Assembly: GCA_036250225.1 (NCBI GenBank)
Contig: JAPZLL010000008.1
Span: 868,001 to 932,000 of the forward strand
Source of the DNA: Cercophora sp. LCS_1
Lineage: Eukaryota > Ascomycota > Sordariomycetes > Sordariales > Lasiosphaeriaceae
DNA length: 64,000 bases
Direction of reading: 5' to 3'
Shown: one piece after another, positions 44,129-55,427 of the stretch
How positions within the stretch are numbered: position 1 is the stretch's first letter
How the letters are laid out: each line of letters opens with the position of its first letter
The notes under the pieces: generated by a model
Told to the model about the DNA's origin: nothing
What the model saw: only the letters and a program-made list of their open reading frames with translations
The model's database searches: none
Made by a program: the position numbers and the translations under genes

Positions 44129-45268
44129 ATGCTCTTCTCCCTCCTCCTCGCCGGCGCGTCGGTCGTGTCCGCTGCTGCTTGCCGCGGCAAGGGCAAAGGC
44201 AAGGGCAAGGGCAATTGCGACGCGGAGAGCTTCACCAACCTTGTGGCTTTCGGAGACAGCTATACCGACAATGGTCGTCTGGTGCATTACATCGTCAACA
44301 GCGGAAGCGCCCCGACGGCCGGCCAACTCCATGCCGAGTCCAACGTCACCGCGAGCGGCGGCCTGACCTGGGTTCAGTACGCTGCTCGGGAGGCTGAGGC
44401 CACCCTCTACGACTACGCCGTCAGCGGGGCGACATGCTCAAACAACATCGTCGCACGGGACGCCGCCTTCATCGGGAGGGAGTTCCCCTCGGTGTTGGAG
44501 GATGAGATCCCATCCTTCACAGCCGACGTCGCCTTCAACGCGCTCTATCCCACCCGCACGGCTGCGAACACCGTGTATGCCCTCTGGATCGGGACCAACG
44601 ATCTGGGCTTCGATGCTTTCCTGTCCGACTCTCAGGCGCCAGGCAAAACCATCACTGACTTTGTCGGGTGCGTCTGGTCTGTCTTTGACGCCATTTACCA
44701 GACCGGAGGGCGCAGATTCGTTCTGCTCAACACCGCCCCCTTGGAGCTCACGCCTTTGTACGCGAAGCCTGAGAACGGTGGCACCTACGACAGTCAGTTC
44801 TGGGGGACCAAGACCCAATACAACATCACCGAGTATGGCGCCAAGATCAAGCAGTATTCGACCAACGTAAACACCATCTTCAGCTATGGTGTTCCGGTCG
44901 AGGCTTCCATCAAGTCGCGCTGGCCCGGGGCCACTGTTGACCTCTTCGATGTTCACAGCCTGTTCCTCGACATCATCAAGACGCCGCAGGAGTTCCTGGA
45001 TGCCCCGTACAACGTCACTGGCTATTTCCGTCACTGCCAAGCCACTGACAACTCCAACTGCGTTGATCAAACAGCTCTGGGCCCTCGCTCTGGCTTTCTG
45101 TGGTACGACGAGCTGCACCCGACTGACAAGGCTGGTAAGTTGTCATCATATTGTGTCAAACTGGCAAACGTTGCTGACGAAGAAATCGCAGATTCCGTTA
45201 TTGCTAACCACTTCCTTGACGTCGTGGCTGGCAATTCAAAGTACGGAGCCCGTTTCACTTCCGGGTAG
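44129..45268 (+). CDS. Secreted GDSL/SGNH esterase, carbohydrate esterase family 16 type
   Basis: CE16 enzymes are secreted acetylesterases that remove acetyl groups from hemicellulose oligosaccharides. Two exons: 44129-45134 and 45192-45268. The 57-nt intron (GTAAGT...TCGCAG) is open and in frame, giving 360 aa when spliced. A signal peptide (MLFSLLLAGASVVSAAA) precedes a Gly-Lys repeat (CRGKGKGKGKGNC). SGNH blocks are FGDSYTDNG with the nucleophile Ser, SGATCSNN (oxyanion Gly), WIGTNDLG (Asn), and DELHPTDKA (Asp-His of the triad). NxT/S sequons and paired Cys (HCQATDNSNC) fit an extracellular enzyme. The ATG was chosen because it begins the signal peptide; upstream frame is leader. The substrate is not proven; plain lipase/acetylhydrolase is the alternative. 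Confidence 0.92.
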   Translation: MLFSLLLAGASVVSAAACRGKGKGKGKGNCDAESFTNLVAFGDSYTDNGRLVHYIVNSGSAPTAGQLHAESNVTASGGLTWVQYAAREAEATLYDYAVSGATCSNNIVARDAAFIGREFPSVLEDEIPSFTADVAFNALYPTRTAANTVYALWIGTNDLGFDAFLSDSQAPGKTITDFVGCVWSVFDAIYQTGGRRFVLLNTAPLELTPLYAKPENGGTYDSQFWGTKTQYNITEYGAKIKQYSTNVNTIFSYGVPVEASIKSRWPGATVDLFDVHSLFLDIIKTPQEFLDAPYNVTGYFRHCQATDNSNCVDQTALGPRSGFLWYDELHPTDKAGKLSSYCVKLANVADEEIADSVIANHFLDVVAGNSKYGARFTSG

Positions 45269-46816
45269 AGCAGTGACGTAGAACGAGTACCTAATGTTAA
45301 TTGTACCAACTTTTGTAATGCTGTGCAACATCCGTCGTTATCGTGCTTGTGTGGGGAGCTGTCTGTGTCGCTTCCCTACCGCCACGGATCGAATGATTTC
45401 ACGATCCACTCAACGCAGAGGAAGCTGGAGGCGACAAGTGAGCAATCAGTTTGTCCAAAGAGGCATTGCTCTGCCGTGGGATGTTGGCCGGCAATCCGGG
45501 CGGGATGATGGGAGAGGCGGGGTGTTTTGATGCAAGACAGCATGCTTGTCCTGCAGTCAAGCACAATCCCTGTTTCTGACCCACCCCTCCGAGGTAGGTG
45601 ACAAAAAAGGCGGCTACTCAACCCAAAGGATGCTGGTCCAAGTGGGTGTCTCTACCATGGTTTGTTCCAATAGCCAAGTGGATGCTGCATTGGGGGGAAT
45701 TTTACATATTTTAGATATTGCTGGGGCTTTGCAGGATCTGGGCATAATTTCGTGGCAGAATCGTGTGTGTAGCTTCGTCTGTGATGTTTCGGCGGACAGC
45801 TTTTTTTTTGTCGGGCTCGCCCCCGAAACACGCGACGTCCGGAACGGGTTAGGGTGGTTTGGGGTCCACAGCCACACCGCGGAGCGAGGGCCACTCAAGC
45901 TGGCTTTTCCGCCCTGCCAATTTGCATTCTGGCCCTCGTGGCATTTTGCACGACGCGCAAAACTTCCCCTCTCTCTGACACCGCGCCCGCCTCCCACCAG
46001 TCAAGAGAACACCAGCAGCAGAGAGCGCAAGTCAATTTGCACACACCCCTTCCGTTCCTGACACCCGCTCTTGCGTTACCTTATCTTAAGCTTGGTTTTC
46101 TTTCCCCTCTTCCCGTTCCCTTGGCTTTGCGCAGGGCCACAAAGCCTTGTCGCCCTCGGTTTGTTTCGGGCTGCATTTCTGGCGTTCCGTCTGCCACCGC
46201 CTGGGGATCCATCCGGTCCCCACGACCCTTACCTCCGTATCTACAGACCGTCAAGAAAACAATTAAAGGTTGCGAAACGGTGACAAGGCAGATCCCCGTG
46301 GATCTGGTTCCAAAGCTTCGGTAGTCCACACGCGTTCCTGCCCTCCCCACGGAGGAAACCGTACCATTCGCTCTGTGGCGTCATCCGCTGGGAACACGGC
46401 AGAGTGAGTGAGAGGGCTGCTGAACCGGCGGAGGAGAGAGTCTTGTTGCAAACCGCCTCGCATCCCAAGGCCGGGTTGGCACCCAATCCCCGCCCCCATT
46501 TCGATCCCCGTACACCCTGACTCTTTTACGGCTCTCCGGCAGTCGTCAAGACGCACATCCGTCGTCATTGCCCGGACTGGGATCTGGGGCCTCGTCGCGG
46601 AGCATTCTTGTGCTCACTCGTTTATACGCCTCGGCGCTAGCCTCCCAAGGTCGATGATTGATGGTTGTACCCCATCCCCACCTCAATAGCCGCAGGATCT
46701 GATCTGATCTACAACGGTTTCGTTGTTGTCACATACCGCCGCCGCCGCCGCCGCCTCTCTCTTACTACCCCCGGCGTCCATCCTCATTCCGTCTTTAGCT
46801 CAGGCATCGTCCAACC
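45269..46816. promoter_or_regulatory. Upstream region of the SSXT-domain gene
   Basis: 1.5 kb with no supported ORF. It carries GGGTTAGGG (45846-45854), a CT-rich leader-like stretch from about 45900, and a (CCG)n tract 60 bp before the ATG. The first part is the esterase 3' UTR. A leader intron is possible but no pair of sites was convincing. Confidence 0.45.
46736..46755. repeat. (CCG)n microsatellite in the SSXT gene leader
   Basis: About 6.7 uninterrupted CCG units (20 bp) lie roughly 60 bp upstream of the ATG, probably in the 5' UTR. Confidence 0.85.
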
Positions 46817-48450
46817 ATGTACCAGCCTCCTTATGGCTACCCAAATCCTGCTGGCGGCCCGGCCTTCAACGGCGCCCCACCACAGCAGAACCCTCACTTG
46901 CAACCAGGACCTTCCCCAGGTCAGCCGCAGCAGATGATGTATAACCCTCAGCAATTCCCTATGGGCACCCAGGGCGGCCCGTTTCCGGGTGGCCCGAATC
47001 CTGCCATGATGGGAGGTGCTGGCCCTGCAGGAATGATGCAGAATACCGCCATGCCGCACATGGCTCCCAATGGCCAGAGTAAGCTTCCCCGTTTTATTAT
47101 CTGTCTCCCCTCCACCGCATGCCCATTCCACCACCTTCTACCCTTACCCTTGCCGACAGATGTGTCTTGCCGGCCTTGGCTCAGTCTCCGTTTGTTACAC
47201 CTTACCTGACAGCGGTGTCCCACGGCGGCCGTGCCGAGGAGGTCCCTGCCTCGTCGTCTCGCCCGGTGTTGTTGTTCCCTGAAGTGGGCTGCTACCCCTA
47301 CACCATTGGTAATGGTTCTGATGTGTGCTGACAAGGTGCAACAGTGGCCTTCCAAACACCCTTCACGGGCTCGCCTTACGGGGCGGGCGTGCCCGCTTCG
47401 GCGGCTCCTCAGGTTCAGCTCCCGGCCAACTACATGATGGCCGGCTCGATGGCGCCTTATCAGATGGGACCCGGGATGGCCCCACAGCAGCCGATGATGC
47501 AGCGTATGCATCCGTCCCAGCAGAACCCAACAGGCATGGGAGCTTCTACCCCTCAACGTCCATTCAACCCTGCACAGGGGACACCAGGCAACGCAATGCC
47601 CCAACAGTCCAACCAGTTTTCGACCCCGCAAGCTCACGGCACGCCTCAAGGTCAAACACCCACGAACCCACATCAGCCTCCTAGCGCCGTGGCAACGCCA
47701 CAGACTCCAACCTTCCCAGCTACTGGACAGCAGAGTCAGCAGAACGGGACATCAAGCGTATCGACTCCTCAAAGCCCTGCTACCGAGTCCCGGGAAAAAG
47801 AGAGGTTTGATCTTCTATTGGAAATTAATCAAGAACTGTTGTATGAGGTGGTCTCATTGATGAACAGTCGGGCCGAGATCAAAAAAGAACAAGCCGCTGC
47901 CGAGGGAGGAGGGCAAAAAGACCTAGCGAGTCTTGCTGAGGAGGAGCGGGTAACACAGCAGGATTATACACAGTAAGTGCAGCCTTACCCGTCCGTCAAA
48001 GGCCAGCAACTGATTGAGCAAAGATGCATGCGGAGGCTTCACACAAACCTGTCATACCTGGCGGCTCTGGCCGATAAAAAAACCGCCCAGGCACCAGCAT
48101 GTCCGATGTTGATGCCTCCAACTCTGACAATGAAACTGAAACTCAGAGTACCAAGTCAACCAGATGAGAAGGGTGAAAAGCCACCAGATCCAAGCGTCGA
48201 CCGAGAGGAAAGAGATCATATCATCAAAGACCTCTACAGGAAACTCCAGGCTCTGTTCCCAGGCATCGATCCCAGGAAAGAGCCTGGTGCTGCCATGCCA
48301 AACCCCAGAGCAGCTGCCGCCCAGCAAGGCATGATTAAAGCTCCGAATGGCCAGATGATGGGCGGTCAGGCGTCAAGCCCTGCCTCTGGGCCGCAAATGC
48401 AGAAGACTCCGCAGATGGCGAATGCAGCTGCGCCCATACTCCAGGCGTAG
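46817..48450 (+). CDS. SS18/SSXT-domain Gln-rich protein (SWI/SNF-type cofactor)
   Basis: Three exons: 46817-47078, 47345-47972 and 48024-48450. The introns are 266 nt (GTAAGC...CAACAG) and 51 nt (GTAAGT...CAAAG), giving 438 aa. The N-terminal 240 residues are Pro/Gln/Gly/Met-rich, as in prion-like or transactivation regions. The conserved block ERFDLLLEINQELLYEVVSLMNSR...YTQCMRRLHTNLSYLAALADKK corresponds to the SNH (SSXT) domain of human SS18, a BAF-complex subunit; yeast Snf11-type proteins share it. The last part has a charged helix (REERDHIIKDLYRKLQALFPG), then low complexity. It is probably a nuclear coactivator in chromatin remodelling. Complex membership is inferred from the domain. 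The start is the first ATG after the CT- and CCG-rich leader. Confidence 0.87.
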
Positions 48451-50768
48451 AGAGAGTATCGTATACTACCCTGCAACAGTTAACCTTCCATTGGAGTCGT
48501 ATATAATGGTTAGGGGCAGGGATTTGGTTCATCAGTTATAACACATTTTTAGGGTTCATTCCACAGGTAGAAGCGAAAACTGGACAAGGCTGGCGTTTGG
48601 GACGTTGTTTGGGTAGAGTTGGCTGTTGGGCGATCTCGTTTTGTTTGATAGCTGTGGCACCACGATACCATCCGCAGGCGAAATACATCCATATTTGGTG
48701 AAGGTTGGAAGAATGAGAAACAAAATTGGCGACCTCGAGAGACAGACTCGGTGTTTTCCCCTCTTTCTCGGCTGAGTGGCAAGCCACCCCTAAACTCACC
48801 TCAAGGTTGGAGGCTACCAACATCTCGTGGTTCTTGCAGAGGGTCTTGATATGTATGTGGCTGATTGGGATGGGGGTCGAAGTTTGGGCCGGCTCAAGCT
48901 TGCAACGAGCTCCCTATGTACCCACCATGATCTCAGAATCGACGAACCATTGAATGGATCGATCATCATCTTATTTTACCGGCGCCCACCCAGCCGAAGT
49001 GGCTTGGGGGCTGAGGATAAAGAGTTTCTGGAACGTAGGGTTGCAGCCCAGGGATTGACATCAGGGTTGTGCTGATGATCTCACCAGCTGTGGCAGCTTT
49101 GGGGTTTGGCGTCGGGTAAGGTGAGTTCAGGGGGGAAGAAAGAGGGGCATTCCGCGACGAGCTTGAAGCTTGCTTACCCAGCCGACCTGTCGCTGAGCCG
49201 AATCGTGTCTGATTCTACGTGTTATTATTGCTTTGTCGTTGATGTGGGGAGGATTTGGCGGGCGCGGCGCTGTCGTCCCAAGCGTTCATGCCCTGATCTG
49301 ACAGGCGTTTGCTGTCATGTGCTGCCCGTTGCTGGCGGTGTCATTGGTAGTTCGAACGCCTGCAGCTTAGCGACAGAATATGCCTACGCTAGTCAACCTT
49401 GTGGTGGCTGTCTTCTTGCCTTGAGTCGGCGTAGACAGGTATTCTTGTTTCTTGAGGTTATTCATAGACCTCTAGGATACTAGAAGGGCCTTTTGAACCT
49501 GAACGTCCCTTCACACAGCGGGTTGTGGTTGTCGCATTTGGGTTGGCAGTTGGCTTTTTTGTCCAACACTTGGCCCATTCAAGATGCGGCGGATATTGGA
49601 AATATCAATTTCGGCGATGACCCCGGCGGGATGTGGGGTTGACAGCGCCCCCTCGGGCGCTTCTGGGCCCGTGACGGCGGAAAAGAAAGCTTTTGTTGTC
49701 GTGTATTGTTTGACGCGTGTGATCAAACAGGGGAACCCATCGAGAGCCGAGACTCGGCTTGTCTTTGCGTCATTCAGAGAGTTACCATTGGAGATGTTGT
49801 GTTTGGATGCTCGTTGGACAGATGCCAATGTCCAATTTCTTCAGTTCCCGAGCCTTCTGCGGCCAGTGCATCGTGCAGGACGCGTGCGGTGCGATGGTAC
49901 CCAGCCTTATTTCGTTATTTTGGGCGCCACCCGCAACCATTGGTGCACCCCAGTTTAGGATCGTGATATGAAAAGGGATGCAGGATGGCAAGATTATCGA
50001 CTCAATATCATGCTAGGAGTCGACAGCGAATGGGTTGCCTGCTGACTGTTTCTTACGATTGCAATTGGGATGCCCCGCATCTGCTTCAGTGGATTTGCTA
50101 CCCTTGACGGCGCCGGAAGCTGGCCTGGCCAATTCTTCCGATGCCGCCGTTGCAGAGAAATCAAGGGGTAGCTTGCCCGTACCCATGACACTTGTTGGAT
50201 CGCTCCTCCCTTTTTGCGGCACCCCCCTTGCTTGCTGCCATTTTGCTTTTTGGGAATCGTGCCATTTCCAATATTTTCTTCCAAGGCACCTCCTGCTGCG
50301 GTGAGCAAACCAATCGCATAGGCAAGTCATGCCCGAGCGCCCTCCGGCCCATGAATGCATCGTTGTCCACCAGTGCGTTGCCCTCGATCACACATGCCGT
50401 TTCAGTCACTTCGATTCCCCGATGAAACAATAGGGTCGACAGAGAGCGCCAGCAAGTCGCGTGCCAAGGGACAGCCAATCCAAGCTCCAAGGGTCCTGAC
50501 CTGTCTCTCGCTTGCCTTCTGGCGCGCAACACATTCCCTGTCTCCGCACCGCCTTCCCTAGGAAAGTCAACAAATCTCGCCCTTTGGAAAGTCGGGAGGG
50601 CTTTCGAAGGAGCGTAGATTGGAACCTTTCGACAAACCGTCTTTTTGGGCAGCGAGCGGTCGGCTTGAAACCAACGACACCGCTGCTTGAGCTTGGACTA
50701 GCAGACTATTGTTCTGTTTGGTCGTGTTTTGGGTGTTTTAGACGGGGCGGCTGTAGCCCAGGTTCGGA
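48451..50768. other. 2.3 kb intergenic region
   Basis: This lies between the SSXT gene and the Rab-GAP gene, both on plus. It contains only short overlapping frames without recognisable domains. The distal ~250 bp (50500-50768) are leader-like for the Rab-GAP. Nothing else is recognised. Confidence 0.5.
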
Positions 50769-53700
50769 ATGGATCTCGAACGGGACGACGTCGACAAGAT
50801 CACAAAGACACCTGCCACACAGGAACCAGCTTCGCCCCCAAGCGATGGCCCATCGATGTCTTCTCCCGTCACGGCGGAGGTCAAGAAACGAGCAATGGAC
50901 CACGACTCTCTCGTCACGGTTCGACTATCGGAACCCCCGTCCCTCCATATCAACACGGCGATTCCTCCGAACCCGCTGCCTTCTAGGAGAACGGTCTACG
51001 GAATCGACTACACCCCGAACGATGTCATGGCTGAGAGCCTAGAAGAGGAGGACAACAGTGACACAGATAAGGAGCCGGAAACGCCGGTTACCAAAACGGG
51101 GTTGACTCTGCAGGATGAGCTTGGACATTCCGACGCCGATGCTTCAGAGGAGGAAGACGATACCGCGAGAAAAGATGGGCGATCGAGCTCCGATTCGGAC
51201 AAAGTGGACTGGGATGAGCTTCAGAAGACAGAGGATATGGAGTCGAAAGATCAGGACTCGGACAACGTAAGTGCACAAGTCTCGGCAAAATAAAGGGGCC
51301 GTCAAACTCCGAGGCATGTCTTTGCGCTCTCTTGACGAGGAGTAAAAATACGAGCTTTTCACAGTCCTTTTTCCCCCCCTAAGGGTCTCACTCAAACTCT
51401 GCTAACATGTTGCAGTCCACAGCTGTGCTACTCGCCAGACTCGAACAAGAGAACGCCAAAATTGCTACGAACCCGAAGAGCGTCAAAGTTCAGGTGGTAG
51501 AGAAAAATGCATCCCCGGCCCGCCGACCGAGACCTCCCTCGATGGCCCAACTGCGGAAAATGGTTGATGGGCCGACTCCTCCCGCGCTGCGCTACTCCGT
51601 GGTTCCTCCTCCGCCCATGACCGAACTCGAATTTTACATGGCGTTGGTCAAAGACCCGAAGCAAACGGCTGCCCGACTTCCCACTCTGCTCTCGAACAAG
51701 ATCAGAAAAGGCATTCCCCCGCCCTTGCGAGGCGTTGTCTGGCAAAGCATGGCCGGTGCTAGAGATAGCGCCTTGGAAGAGGCTTTCGATCGTTTGTCTG
51801 GCGAATCCAGTCCGTACGAGGGTATCATAACCAAGGATCTTGGACGGAGCTTTCCCGGTGTCGACATGTTCCGGGACCCAGATGGTGACGGCCAACGGAT
51901 GCTCGGCCGGGTGCTCAAATGCTTCAGCCTCTACGATACCAAAATCGGATACTGCCAGGGACTTGCATTCCTGGTTGGCCCACTGCTGATGCATATGCCA
52001 GACAGACAGGCCTTTTGCGTCCTGGTCAGGTAAGTTATGGTCCCGTCCCAATTGATGCTCTTGGCAGCGACATCCCCAGTTGAGGGCTAGTTCATGAGCT
52101 AACGTGCACCCGATTCAGACTGATGGAGAAGTTCGATCTCCGCGACTGTTTCGTGCCCGACCTGTCTGGCCTGCACGTCCGGATTTATCAGTTTCGAGAA
52201 CTGCTGCGACAGCATCTGCCCAGTTTGTCGGCCCACCTCGACGATTTGCAGGTTGAGCCCGCCTATGTTTCACAATGGTTCCTCTCGTTTTTCGCCGTAA
52301 CGTGCCCCCTACCCATGCTGTTTCGCATCTACGATGTGATCTTCGCCGAGGGAGCGTCGGAGACGATTATGCGGGTGGCGCTGTCCCTCATGCGCAAAAA
52401 CCAGGCCCGCATTTTGGCCTGCACCGAGATGGAGGACGTAATGCAGCTTCTCCTCTCGCGGGGCCTGTGGGATTGCTATCACTACAACGCTGATGAGTTC
52501 GTCCAAGATTTTGTGAATCTATCGGACGTGGTGACCAGGGAACGGATGGCGGCACTTGAACAGGGGTACCGGGAAGCTAAGCTGAGTCCGGGCGCCAATC
52601 CCAAGAGCACAGATGCCGCCCAGGTCTTCGACGTTACTACAGCAGCCTCTCGCTTCCTCGGGCGCCTATGGGCTGCTTCCTCATCAACCCCGAAATTGGC
52701 CACATTCGCGCAAGCAGCGTCGGCGACCCCCGCCTCTTCATCATCACAACCCGCCGCTGGCAGCACTCTCAGTCCTGGACTGAGCGCTCCATTACGTCCG
52801 CTGAGCATGCTCCGGCGGAGCACGTCGAAGCAGAGCCTTGCCTCGACCCTCAACTCTATGGACGCCGCGCCGTCCACATCCTCGTCGTCTGCCGCTAGCG
52901 TATTAAGCTCAACATCCACCGAGGCGACCACCATCTCCCGAGACAGCGCCCCCGATGATTCGTCACGAGAATCGTCCAAGGCAACGGCCGCATCATTCTC
53001 CACTGGCGCCAGCGGCACCAAAGACGACACAAAATACCTTCATAGCCAGATTGAGGACCTGTTAACCGCGCTCACCGAATTGCAGCGGAACAACGCGTTG
53101 CTCGCAAGTCAATTGCAAAAGGAAAGGGAAGAGCGTGAGGAGGATCGGAAGGTGGTGCACACCTTGTTGGATGAGCTGCGTAAAAAAGCAAGCAGTGAGA
53201 CAATTGCGACATCGCGCAGCGGCGACAGCGACAAGACGGTAACGGGGAGCGATGCATCAAACGAGGTGCTAAAAGCCGACCAGCACAAAATCGCCATCGA
53301 CCAGTTCTCTGGTTTGCTTGATACCGTCGCAGCGCACTTTGATGCCTCAGCCGACGACCATCGATCATCGATACCGCAGACCAAGTCGCAGCTACGGGAT
53401 GAACTGGCTAGGGCGAAGGAGCAATTGTCCCACGAGCTTGCCAAAACGCAAGATGCAAACAGTAGGGTGCGCGATATGGAGCAAGAGGTCGCCACGATAA
53501 AGGACCAACTGCGAGAGAGTCATGCACATGTCAGGAATCTGCATACGGAGAAGCAGCGTCTAGAGAAGCAGATACACGGCTTGAGGACGAGGGCTTCCGA
53601 CACCCCGGCATCTGGGACGGACAATGCGGACTGGTTTTCCCGAGCGACTGGAGCAATGGGAGGTGTCACTGCTGTTCCTGCTCCCGGTGGAGGTTTGCGT

Positions 53701-54165
53701 GAGCTTAAGCTTGGCCGCAGCAAATCGACACCTTCGCAGGCGCCATCGACATTCGGAAGAAGGGCTTCAACAATCCGGGACTCCGTGATTGCCCCTCCAG
53801 CCTCGGCGCCTGCCGCAGACGACCAGTACGACGCGCTCTTACTTGAACTTGCGCAGGCGAAGACAGCAGAGGCGATTGCTCGCCAGGAGGCTGAAGAGGC
53901 AAAGCAGAAGCTAGAAACCCTGCGCAAAGCCTTTGGCCTTGCCCTCGGCGAAACACCGTCTGCAAACCAAAGTAGCACTGCGGCTCCTGCGGCCGCAAGC
54001 GGTGCATCGGCTGCGGCATCGGCTGCTATAGGCATGATCGGCCGTTTGACTGGGTCCACCGCGGGACCCTCGGCCCCGGACCCCCCGGTGAAAACCCCTG
54101 CGCCTCCATCGACAAACGTCACTGCAGCTAGCGGCGCAGGCAGCTTTTGGGGTTGGAGAAGATGA
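50769..54165 (+). CDS. gyp5: TBC-domain Rab GTPase-activating protein, Gyp5-like
   Basis: Gyp5-type proteins stimulate GTP hydrolysis on Ypt1/Sec4-class Rabs in ER-Golgi and exocytic transport. Three exons: 50769-51266, 51416-52029 and 52119-54165, with introns of 149 nt and 89 nt, giving 1052 aa. The first ~165 residues are acidic and disordered (Asp/Glu/Ser-rich). The TBC domain starts near residue 260: IPPPLRGVVW, the arginine-finger motif IITKDLGRSFP (Arg310), the glutamine-finger motif YCQGLAF (Gln347), then VEPAYVSQWFLSFF and PLPMLFRIYDVIF. After a Ser/Thr/Ala-rich linker come long heptad-rich helices (LLASQLQKEREEREEDRKVVHTLLDEL; LRDELARAKEQLSHELAKTQ), predicted coiled coils, as in Gyp5. 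The end is Trp-rich (SFWGWRR). Both catalytic fingers are intact. Confidence 0.92.
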
Positions 54166-55427
54166 TGGGCTAAAGTCTCCACTTTATGCTTTCGATTCGT
54201 TTCGCTGGCTTTGGTTTTACGGAGTTGTAATGGGACCACCATCCGGGTCGGTGTTTTGTCGAGTTGTTATTGTTGAAACATGATACCAAGATTTGGCTCA
54301 AGCCTGGGGATGACTGGAGTATTTTTACACTGACAGATCGGCATGGCATTGCATTGCATTGTCTGATACAAGGACATCAGACTGTTACATAGGGCTGGAC
54401 AGGTCACATGGGCATTCGGGGAGACTTTTGCTTCTTAGAAAGTGCTTCGCGGAAGCAAGAGTGGGTTATCTGTATAAAGGAGAACTATGCAAGAAAATGA
54501 CATGATAATAATGGGTTGATTCTCCAGTGACGTTCTGTTTCTGCTGCATGCTAATTTGGGAAATGATAAGGTTGCCATGATCAATCAACGTGTCTATGCG
54601 AACCAAGCGATCTGTTTGACGCCAACGTCACATCCGGACGTTTTGCTGGTGGTTTCCAGAACCCACATCGCGGATAAGGGAGAGGGGGTTGCTGCATGGC
54701 TAGCGCTGAATCACATGCTTTGGTGACGACGCCGCTGCTGAGAGATGATGTCTGTCAAAACCAGGCGGGGCGGCACAGTGGTCGGACCATTGCAAAGACA
54801 CGTTGATGGAACGGGACGGCAGGCTTCAGCTGAAGCTGAAAACGACTATCGCAACACCTTAGATGTTTTTTTGCGAGCGATCTTGACAGATTGCACTGAT
54901 GCAGCAAGGTGTCTTTCCCAGATCGAAGGGTAGCCTACAAAGCGATGATGCGTTTGATAGGACAACACTGTGCATCGCAGCGGCTTGTTGCTGTGGCATG
55001 ATGAGATCATGGGAGGGTTGGCTCGTGCGCGTGCCGTTTCCAAGCCCTGACTGGGCGGGCTGCCCCGAAAGGTGGGTCTGACGCCCCTGCTGCTTGGAGC
55101 TGAGTGTCGTGCCTGCTATTTTGCTTTTCGTCACCAAGTTTTTGGCAGAGGACGAGAATAATTGACCTTGCCGTCCCAAAAACTCTCATCCCTCCTGCCA
55201 TTCTTCCCCTCTACCAAGCAAAAGCCTCCATCTTGTCGCGTCAGTCCACCACTCTTCCACACAAAGCATCATCGCCAGCCGGGACAGCTTTGTTATCAAG
55301 TCTACCCATAACATCGCACCGTCCCCCCTCCAAATCTCGTCGTTGCGACATCCCTTGCGGTTCCAGCACCGAGCAAACTTTCACCTTTGCGCAATCAAAT
55401 TACAGCACACCTGTTACAGTCCTCGCA
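54166..55427. other. 1.26 kb spacer Rab-GAP / reticulon
   Basis: No supported ORF. The first ~400 bp, AT-rich with TGCATTGCATTG, are probably 3' UTR. The last ~250 bp are CT-rich leader of the reticulon gene. Confidence 0.5.

Noticed and set aside
44438..45118. 226-codon minus-strand frame
   Set aside because: Antisense to the CE16 esterase, whose triad and signal peptide identify the true strand.
53520..54242. 240-codon minus-strand frame
   Set aside because: Antisense to the Rab-GAP C-terminal region, low complexity (Ala/Ser).
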